64,000 nucleotides of DNA, from the NCBI RefSeq assembly GCF_015352955.1, contig NZ_JACYOX010000024.1:27742-91741 (forward strand). The letters are read 5' to 3'. Each line of letters starts with the position of its first letter. Positions within the stretch are counted from its first letter, which is position 1. The notes below the pieces were generated by a model. That model did not search any database. It was not told the DNA's origin and saw only the letters and a program-made list of their open reading frames with translations. The stretch is from Noviherbaspirillum soli (GTDB lineage: Bacteria > Pseudomonadota > Gammaproteobacteria > Burkholderiales > Burkholderiaceae_D). Both the position numbers and the translations under genes were made by a program. Positions 58,002-64,000 of this stretch are shown here, in pieces.

Positions 58002-58765
58002 CGCAGTACCTGCTCGACACGTCCGCCGCCGATCCATGGCAGGTACTGCGCCGGCGCACCGCGGCGCGCATCGGCCTGGGCCGGGTGGGCGCCAGCATGC
58101 CCACCGATGAACTGCTGCGCTTCGGCCTGGCGCATGCCCAGGCCAGGGACGCGGTGCATGGCGCGCTGGATGCGGCGGCGCTGGCGCAGGCGCTTGCGGC
58201 GCATGGCTTCTCCACGCTGGACGTGCACAGCATGGCGCCGGACCGGGAGACCTATCTGCTGCGGCCCGACCTCGGCCGGCGGCTGGATGAGGCCAGCCTG
58301 GGCCTGCTGCAGGACGCGCCGCGTGCCGAGGTGGCGCTGGTGATTGCCGACGGCCTGTCGGCGCAGGCGGCGCAGCGGCATGTGCCGGCGGTCGCCCGCC
58401 TGCTGCGCGAGGCGCTCGGCGGCTGGGCCTGGCCGGTGGTGATTGCGCGCCAGGGCAGGGTGGCGCTGGGAGACGACATCGGCGCGGCGCTGGGCGCGCG
58501 GCTGGCGATCGTGATGCTGGGCGAACGGCCGGGCCTCTCTTCGCCGGACAGCCTCGGCATCTACCTGACCTGGTCGCCAAGGCCCGGCCGCATGGACAGC
58601 GAACGCAATTGCATTTCCAATGTGCGCCCAACCGGCCTGGACTATGCGGCGGCGGCGCGCAAGCTGCATTTCCTGATGACGCAGGCAATGCTGCGCCAGA
58701 CCAGCGGCTTGATGCTCAAGGACGAGAGCGACGCGGCGCAGCCCCTGGCCGCGCCCGACGAATAA
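57998..58765 (+). CDS. eutC: ethanolamine ammonia-lyase small subunit
   Basis: 255 residues. Starts in the ATGA overlap with eutB (4 bases). Family segments TAARIGLGRVGASMPTDELLRF, LLQDAPRAEVALVIADGLSAQ and ISNVRPTGLDYAAAA are present. It completes the cobalamin-binding enzyme. Convergent with the hydrolase gene; stops are 15 bases apart. Confidence 0.95.
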   Translation: MTQYLLDTSAADPWQVLRRRTAARIGLGRVGASMPTDELLRFGLAHAQARDAVHGALDAAALAQALAAHGFSTLDVHSMAPDRETYLLRPDLGRRLDEASLGLLQDAPRAEVALVIADGLSAQAAQRHVPAVARLLREALGGWAWPVVIARQGRVALGDDIGAALGARLAIVMLGERPGLSSPDSLGIYLTWSPRPGRMDSERNCISNVRPTGLDYAAAARKLHFLMTQAMLRQTSGLMLKDESDAAQPLAAPDE

Positions 58766-58780
58766 GGATGCAGGCCGGCT

Positions 58781-59584
58781 TCAGCCCGGACGCGGCGGCG
58801 CCTCGGGCAGCCCGGACGGCGCATTCGCCTGCGTGGACTGGTTGCCGCCGCGCGCGCCCAGGATCATCTCGTTCATCCAGCTCACCAGGACAGAGGTGTA
58901 GGCGCGCTGGCTGGCGGCCTCGCTCAGGCCATGGTCGGCATCGCTGATCATGCGGTAGGTCATCGAGCGCGGCCGCATCAGCGCTTCCTTGTAGCTGTTG
59001 ATGACCGCATGCGGCACGATGTCGTCGTTCTCCGATTCGATCAGCAGCACATCGCCGCGGAAGGCCTTGCAGGCGCGCAGCGCGCGGTTGTCCGCGGCCG
59101 GCACGAAGCGGCGGCGGTAGGCGCCGAGGTCCTGGTCCTGGTGCAGCTGCAGCTTGGGCAATTCCCATCCGGTATCCATGTACAGCGCCGGCACCCGCAG
59201 CGCCAGCCAGCGCACCGGTCGCTTGGTGGTGAGGATGGCGGACAGGTAGCCGCCATAGCTGCTGCCCACCACTGCGATCGAGGACGGGTCCACGCCGCGC
59301 TGCCTGGCCAGCAGGTCGTAGGCGGCCAGCACATCGGCCAGGTTGTTCTCGCGCGACACGGTTTCCTGCATCGGCAGGGTGTCGGCATGGCCGGACAAAT
59401 CGAAGGTCAGGCAGACGCAGCCCAGCGCCGCGATCTCCCGCGCCCGCGCCAGGTATTGCTCCTGGCTGCCGCCCCAGCCATGCACGAACAGCACGCCCGG
59501 AATCAGGGTGGAAGGGCTGACCAGGGTGCCGGCCAGTTCGCGGCCCTCGGCATGGATGGCCACTGCTTCGTCACGGGTGGGCAT
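58781..59584 (-). CDS. alpha/beta hydrolase (dienelactone-hydrolase/esterase-like)
   Basis: 267 residues from ATG 59584 (MPTRDEAVAIHAEGREL). Oxyanion-hole HG in FVHGWGGSQEQY, nucleophile Ser in VVGSSYGGYLS (GxSxG-type), Asp in ESENDDIVPH and His in DADHGLSE. Its first 14 bases overlap the end of the DUF3182 gene upstream, so the two are translationally coupled. The substrate is unknown. Confidence 0.82.
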   Translation of the reverse strand: MPTRDEAVAIHAEGRELAGTLVSPSTLIPGVLFVHGWGGSQEQYLARAREIAALGCVCLTFDLSGHADTLPMQETVSRENNLADVLAAYDLLARQRGVDPSSIAVVGSSYGGYLSAILTTKRPVRWLALRVPALYMDTGWELPKLQLHQDQDLGAYRRRFVPAADNRALRACKAFRGDVLLIESENDDIVPHAVINSYKEALMRPRSMTYRMISDADHGLSEAASQRAYTSVLVSWMNEMILGARGGNQSTQANAPSGLPEAPPRPG

Positions 59585-60725
59585 AGGGCATGGTCCTCGT
59601 ATATTTGGTGATCGCGCCGACATATGGGTCGACCCCATTGAAATAAACCTCGGCATCGGGCGGCGGCGCGGCGCCGCCATACCGCTCCGTGGTGCAGGCG
59701 CGCACCACGCGCAGGCTGGGATCGGCCTGGAAGGCGGTCAGCGCCGCCAGTTCCGCGCCGGTGGCGCCGCCGATGCGCCATGACTGCTCCAGCACGCCCG
59801 AGCGCCATACGCCGCTGTCGTCGGTGCCTTGCGCCACGTCGTAATTGCAGCGCGACGCCATCAGGCCGGGAAAGCAGGCCAGCGCCGCCCGGTGGTAGGC
59901 GCAGGCCTGGGCCACTGCGGTGCTGACTTCCGGCGCATGCGGCAGCGCCATGAGGGCTTCGAAGTCGCCATTGGCCACCAGCAGGTCGGAGCCGCCATAC
60001 ACTTCCTTGCCGGCATTGCTGCGCGTTACATGCTGGATGCCGCAATAGGAGGCCACCTGCCGGCCGATGCGCACCTGGCCCACGCTATGGGTGACCACGT
60101 CGTTCAGATTTCGTTCCAGAACCACGCCCAGCCGCAACTGCGCTTCGTCCAGCGCGCCGATCTGCTGCTCCAGCACCGCGAGGTCGGCAGCCACGCTCTG
60201 GTCGCTGCCGCCTATGCCGCTGGCCAGCTTGATGCGCACCGCGCCCTGTTTCAAAAGCGCTCTGCCGGCGCGCAATGCATCCTCCCGGCTGAAGGCGGAG
60301 TAGCCGGGCAGCACCACGTCATGCACCTGTTGGCCGAAGGCATGCGACCAGGCCGCCGGCGCGGCGCAGTTTGTCAGCGGCAGCGGATGGGTAATGACCT
60401 TGGAGGCGACATAGGGTTGCGGCACCACGCCGCCGAACAGGTCATGTTCGTTGCGCACGCCAAGGCGCGCCGCCTGGGCGGCGTCGGATATGGTCTCGCG
60501 CGGCACGAAATAGAGTGGCAGATCGTACTGCGCCGCGGCATCGTATTCACCGCCGTAGGCACAGTCCAGCAGCGCCGCGACCCGCGCGGCGATGCGGTTC
60601 TGCGAGGTAGATTCATGGCCTTGCGGATTGCCGGGCGGCCGCTGCGAATACACCACCACGATGCGCGGCCCGTGCTGCTGCAGAGCCATGCCTGCCTGCG
60701 CTGTTTCAGGATGCCCTGGCTTCAT
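59571..60725 (-). CDS. DUF3182-family protein (ATP-grasp-like)
   Basis: 384 residues; an in-frame ATG 12 codons in is also possible. Recognised by FGGVVPQPYVASKVITHPLP, the KLASGIGGSDQSV lysine-glycine loop, GLVLERN-like LGVVLERNLNDVVTHSVGQV and KEVYGGSDLLVANGDFEAL. The family is uncharacterised; the lysine-glycine loop and acidic strand suggest an ATP-grasp fold (inference). It is coupled with the hydrolase gene. Confidence 0.8.
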   Translation of the reverse strand: MKPGHPETAQAGMALQQHGPRIVVVYSQRPPGNPQGHESTSQNRIAARVAALLDCAYGGEYDAAAQYDLPLYFVPRETISDAAQAARLGVRNEHDLFGGVVPQPYVASKVITHPLPLTNCAAPAAWSHAFGQQVHDVVLPGYSAFSREDALRAGRALLKQGAVRIKLASGIGGSDQSVAADLAVLEQQIGALDEAQLRLGVVLERNLNDVVTHSVGQVRIGRQVASYCGIQHVTRSNAGKEVYGGSDLLVANGDFEALMALPHAPEVSTAVAQACAYHRAALACFPGLMASRCNYDVAQGTDDSGVWRSGVLEQSWRIGGATGAELAALTAFQADPSLRVVRACTTERYGGAAPPPDAEVYFNGVDPYVGAITKYTRTMPYAHP

Positions 60726-60924
60726 CGGTTACTCCTCGCAGGCTGGGATGTCGGCTGTTCTGGCGGCGTGCATGCGGCCTGGCGCGGCGCTCCGTCCGCC
60801 TTCTGACACGATTACAGGCCGGAAAAAATTCTAGCAAAGCGAAATGGCCTGCATATCGTTTTGAACAAGCCGGCGCGATTCGCTTGCCGCAAGATGCGGC
60901 ACTGCCCGGCATGCGCGGCGGCTA

Positions 60925-60954
60925 TTGTTGAGTAATCTTGCCTTCGGCTATGAT
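60925..60954 (+). promoter_or_regulatory. candidate promoter for the acyltransferase at 60990
   Basis: TTGTTG (60925-60930) and TATGAT (60949-60954), spacer 18, in the 264-base divergent gap 60726-60989. Nothing else is recognised there. Confidence 0.35.
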
Positions 60955-60989
60955 GGCGCCAGCGCTGCACTCCTGCCTCGCCGGCTCCG

Positions 60990-62039
60990 ATGGACCTGCC
61001 CATGCCCGCAAGCCTGTCGCTTTATCTTGACCTGGTACGTTTCCTTGCCGCTGTCGCGGTGCTGCTGTTCCATCTCTGGCCGCAATGGTTTCCCGGCTTC
61101 CCGCTGCCCTGGCCCGGCCATGCCGCCGTGATCGTGTTCTTCGTCCTGTCGGGCTACATGATCTGCCATGCGGCGCACCAGCCGGGCGTGACCGCCAGAA
61201 CCTTCATCGGGCATCGCGCCGCCCGCATCCTTTCCGTGGCGTTGCCGGCGCTGCTGCTGTCGCTGGCGATTGCGCCGCTGGCCGGCACCATGCCCATCCA
61301 CAGCAGCGGCGACATGCGGCTCGACCCGATGGCCTTCCTGCTGCGCATGCTCGCCTCGCTGCTGTTCATCGGGCAGTCCTGGAACCTGATGCTGACGCCG
61401 CCCTACAATCCGCCGTACTGGTCGCTGTGCTACGAGGTCTGGTATTACGCGATGTACGGCGCCTGGATGTTCGCCCCCAGGCGCTGGCGTCTGCCGGCCG
61501 TGCTGCTGGCGGCGCTTTGCGCCGGCCCCAAGATCCTGTTGCTGGCGCCGGTCTGGCTGCTGGGCGTAGCGGTGTGGCATCTGCGCGGCCGGCTGCCGCC
61601 GGCGGCCGCCGCGCCGGTCTTCTTCGCCTGCATGGCGGCCGGCCTCCTGCTGTTCTGGTTCGATGTCGGCGTACTGCTGCGCAACCGCATGCTGGCGCAC
61701 TGGCCGCAGGCGGGAAATCAGCTGCAGGAGTCGGCGCTGTTCCTGGGCGACTACCTGCTGGGCATGGCAGTGGCAGGCAACTTCCTGGGCGCGGCTTCGA
61801 TGGGACAGCGGCTGCGTGGTCTGTTCCGACTCGATCAAGCAATCCGCCTGGCCGCCTCTTACACCTTTTCAATCTACCTGTACCATATGCCTCTTGCCGT
61901 GCTTCTCTGGAACGGGTTTGAACTGCACAATCCATGGCTGTTCATCCCGACGCTGTTGTTGCTGTTACTGTTGCTGGGCACGCTGACCGAGCGCCAGTTG
62001 CCTTTGTACAGGCGGGTGCTGAAGCGCGCGGTGGCCTGA
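60990..62039 (+). CDS. acyltransferase-family membrane protein
   Basis: 349 residues, about ten membrane helices. Hallmarks LYLDLVRFLAAVAVLLFHLW (catalytic His), IVFFVLSGYMICHAA, and FSIYLYHMPLAVLLWNGF. It probably transfers an acyl group to a surface glycan. The region from 61090 to 61330 and the C-terminal LLLLLLGTLTERQLP are typical. It is 76 bases upstream of the ThDP enzyme gene. Confidence 0.88.
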   Translation: MDLPMPASLSLYLDLVRFLAAVAVLLFHLWPQWFPGFPLPWPGHAAVIVFFVLSGYMICHAAHQPGVTARTFIGHRAARILSVALPALLLSLAIAPLAGTMPIHSSGDMRLDPMAFLLRMLASLLFIGQSWNLMLTPPYNPPYWSLCYEVWYYAMYGAWMFAPRRWRLPAVLLAALCAGPKILLLAPVWLLGVAVWHLRGRLPPAAAAPVFFACMAAGLLLFWFDVGVLLRNRMLAHWPQAGNQLQESALFLGDYLLGMAVAGNFLGAASMGQRLRGLFRLDQAIRLAASYTFSIYLYHMPLAVLLWNGFELHNPWLFIPTLLLLLLLLGTLTERQLPLYRRVLKRAVA

Positions 62040-62115
62040 TGGCCTTGCGTGCATGCCTCTGGCCTGGCCCGGACCTTCCACCTGAACGACATTTTTCGCT
62101 GTATAGGATCTTTGT

Positions 62116-63666
62116 ATGAATGGCGCTGACGCACTTTGCGACACCCTGCTGGCTTCGGGAGTCGATACCTGCTTTGCCAATCCTGGCACCTCTGAAATGC
62201 ATTTCGTGGCGGCGCTGGACCGCAAGCCGCAAATGCGCTGCGTGCTGGGCCTGTCCGAGGGCGTCGTCACCGGCGCGGCCGACGGTTATGCCCGCATGGC
62301 CGACAAGCCGGCGGCCACCCTGCTGCACCTGGGGCCTGGCCTGGCCAACGGCCTGGCCAACCTGCACAATGCCCGCCGCGCCAATTCGCCGGTGGTCAAT
62401 ATCGTCGGCGACCATGCCACCTATCACCTGCAGTATGACGCGCCGCTGACGACGGACATCGAGATGCTGGCGCGTCCGATGTCGCACTGGGTCAAGACCG
62501 TGCCCGACGCCGACCATGTCTCCGCCTTCGCCGCCGAGGCGGTGGCGCAGGCGCGCAGCGCGGCGGGCCGTATCGCCACCCTGATCCTGCCGGCCGACGC
62601 GGCCTGGAACACCACCGAGGCGCCGTTGCAGCCGCTGCGCGAACTGGCGCCGCGGCGCCACGTCTCGCCGGAAAAAATGCGGGACGCGGTGCAGGCCATC
62701 CGCAGCGGCAAGCGCGTGGTGCTGATGCTTTCCGGCGTCGCGCTGCGCGAGCAGCCCTTGCGCAGCGCCGGCCGCATCGCCAGCGCCTGCGGCGTGCGCC
62801 TCATGGCCCAGCAATCCAATGCCCGTCTGGAGCGCGGCGCCGGCCGCCTGGACATCGAGCGGGTGCCTTACCCCGTGGACCAGGCGCTGGCGGCGCTGCA
62901 GGACGTGGACTACCTGATCCTGCTTGGCGCGGTAGAGCCGGTCGCCTTCTTTGCCTACCCCGGCAAGCCAAGCCGGATCGCGCCGCCGCATTGCACCGTG
63001 CTGGAACTGGCCGCCCCGGGCGACGACCTTGCCCATGCACTGACCTGGCTGGCCGACGAACTCGATGTGCCGGCCGACCTGGCGCTGGACCTCCCCGCGG
63101 TGGCGCGCCCGGCGCTGCCCACTGGCGCGCTCAATCCGGTGGCGATCGCCACCGCGCTGGCGGCCTTGATGCCGGAGCAGGCCATCCTCTGCGACGAATC
63201 GGTCAGTTCGGGCCGCAGCCTGTTCCAGTACACCCGCAACCTGCCGCCGCATGATTACCTGCAGCTGACCGGCGGCGCGATCGGCCTGGGCCTGCCGATG
63301 GCGGCAGGCGCCGCCATTGCCTGCCCGGGACGCAAAGTCATCAGCCTGGAAGCCGACGGCAGCGGCATGTACACCGTACAGGCGCTCTGGACCCAGGCAC
63401 GCGAATCGCTGGATGTGGTGACCATCATCTATGCCAACCGGGCTTATGCGATCCTGCACGGCGAGCTGCGGCAGGTCGGCGCGGGCGAGGCCGGCACCAA
63501 TGCAAGCCGCATGCTGAACCTGGATCAGCCGGCGCTGGATTGGGTGAGGCTGGCGCAGGGCATGGGGGTGGAGGCGGTGCGGGTGGAGACGGCGGAGGGA
63601 TTTGCGGATGCGTTGCGGGTGGCGGTGGGGAGGAAGGGGCCGTTTTTGATTGAGGCGGTGATTTGA
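62116..63666 (+). CDS. ThDP-dependent enzyme, acetolactate-synthase-like large subunit
   Basis: 516 residues. Three ThDP-enzyme domains: N-terminal Pyr domain with the catalytic Glu in LGLSEGVVTGAADGYARM, central domain, and PP domain with EADGSGMYTVQALW then IYANRAYAIL (GDG-NN motif variant). Lacks an adjacent regulatory subunit, so valine synthesis is unlikely; benzoylformate decarboxylase or oxalyl-CoA-like activities are possible. Substrate not assigned. Confidence 0.85.
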   Translation: MNGADALCDTLLASGVDTCFANPGTSEMHFVAALDRKPQMRCVLGLSEGVVTGAADGYARMADKPAATLLHLGPGLANGLANLHNARRANSPVVNIVGDHATYHLQYDAPLTTDIEMLARPMSHWVKTVPDADHVSAFAAEAVAQARSAAGRIATLILPADAAWNTTEAPLQPLRELAPRRHVSPEKMRDAVQAIRSGKRVVLMLSGVALREQPLRSAGRIASACGVRLMAQQSNARLERGAGRLDIERVPYPVDQALAALQDVDYLILLGAVEPVAFFAYPGKPSRIAPPHCTVLELAAPGDDLAHALTWLADELDVPADLALDLPAVARPALPTGALNPVAIATALAALMPEQAILCDESVSSGRSLFQYTRNLPPHDYLQLTGGAIGLGLPMAAGAAIACPGRKVISLEADGSGMYTVQALWTQARESLDVVTIIYANRAYAILHGELRQVGAGEAGTNASRMLNLDQPALDWVRLAQGMGVEAVRVETAEGFADALRVAVGRKGPFLIEAVI

Positions 63667-64000
63667 GGGGATGGGGCAAGGGGCAAGGGGCCTTTGCAGT
63701 TGCCGTTGCTTCTGCTGTTGAAGTGGCCGTTGCTGTTGAAGTGGCCGTTGCAGTGAAATCCCGTTGAGCGCGCCGTGCCGTCGACGCCTGAAGCGGAAAA
63801 GGTGCGGCGTCTGTTTGAGCGCAGCGCAGCGTAGCGAGTTTAGCCGCGCCCCGCTTCAGGCGTCGACGGCACGGGGACCCTCGCGCAGCGAGGGCGCGAT
63901 CACCGGGTCGCCTTTTTTTGCCTACTTTTTTTGGCGAAGCAAAAAAAGTAGGTCGCCCGCCGGGGCGAACACCCGGCCTGGTCATGACGACAGTGCTGTC
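63667..64000. repeat. intergenic inverted-repeat block at window end (24-bp IR 63773-63796/63851-63874 plus hairpins)
   Basis: The 334 bases after the ThDP enzyme hold no supported gene. A perfect 24-bp inverted repeat (CCGTGCCGTCGACGCCTG... / reverse complement) encloses 54 bases. Next come CCTCGC-GCA-GCGAGG and a 12-bp hairpin CCTACTTTTTTT/AAAAAAAGTAGG (63921-63952). Upstream are two imperfect 18-base tandem copies (TGCTGTTGAAGTGGCCGT). The last part, GGTCGCCTTTTTTTGCCTAC and after, resembles dispersed intergenic repeats of beta- and gammaproteobacteria. The window ends inside the block. Confidence 0.7.

Noticed and set aside
56541..58688. 715-codon minus-strand frame over eutBC
   Set aside because: Shadow of eutB/eutC; compositionally biased (Arg/Pro/Ala) without motifs.

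Overview
The window looks like the chromosome of a GC-rich betaproteobacterium, most likely Burkholderiales, family Oxalobacteraceae (Herbaspirillum / Noviherbaspirillum / Massilia relatives). This is inferred from the order relA, tRNA-Val, thrS, infC, rpmI, rplT, pheS, pheT, ihfA, merR, from the long fungal/actinobacterial-type LeuA, and from Burkholderiales-type accessory families (DUF3135, DUF3182, PHB-depolymerase-like esterase, small orphan proteins). No phage, IS transposase or CRISPR array was seen.

Layout. 1-10.1 kb: translation and stress core. It runs from the relA 3' end through tRNA-Val, a polymer-forming membrane protein, thrS with a putative Thr-codon leader and terminator, infC with a rare ATA start, rpmI/rplT, pheST, ihfA and a MerR-type regulator. 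10.1-13.1 kb: a decayed remnant fusing the 5' end of a catalase gene to an ankyrin gene, then leuA preceded by a Leu-rich leader peptide. 13-17.6 kb: small exported or cytosolic proteins of mostly unknown function and an ArsB/SLC13-like permease. 17.7-34 kb: signalling and envelope genes. These include a Cache chemoreceptor, three GGDEF proteins (one degenerate, one intact, one GGDEF-EAL), cytochrome c, a ChaN lipoprotein, an omega-aminotransferase, a glycine-zipper protein, an esterase and an exonuclease/GIY-YIG fusion. 34-45 kb: tRNA-His, murI, class I fumarase, a YqhA-type membrane protein, acs, tRNA-Ser, small orphan genes, a GNAT acetyltransferase, an acyltransferase, a rhomboid protease, an ArsC-like reductase and tRNA-Ala.

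45.3-52.1 kb holds a complete four-gene Wadjet (JetABCD, type I) anti-plasmid operon with overlapping or closely spaced genes, directly downstream of tRNA-Ala. 52-63.7 kb carries TspO, a uracil/xanthine permease, two small genes (one HTH-like), an unidentified multi-pass membrane protein followed by eutBC, a convergent overlapping pair (alpha/beta hydrolase and DUF3182), an acyltransferase and a ThDP-dependent enzyme. The window ends in a dense inverted-repeat block that resembles a dispersed intergenic element.

The most interesting signals are regulatory and accessory: two candidate leader peptides (leuA, thrS), the ATA start of infC, a hairpin over the rpmI ribosome binding site, the katB-ankB deletion remnant, a 23-bp-arm inverted repeat at about 31 kb, a seven-copy hexanucleotide repeat at 41.2 kb, two paralogous micro-proteins, and the Wadjet operon. 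Assignments were made by reading motifs; no database search was possible.
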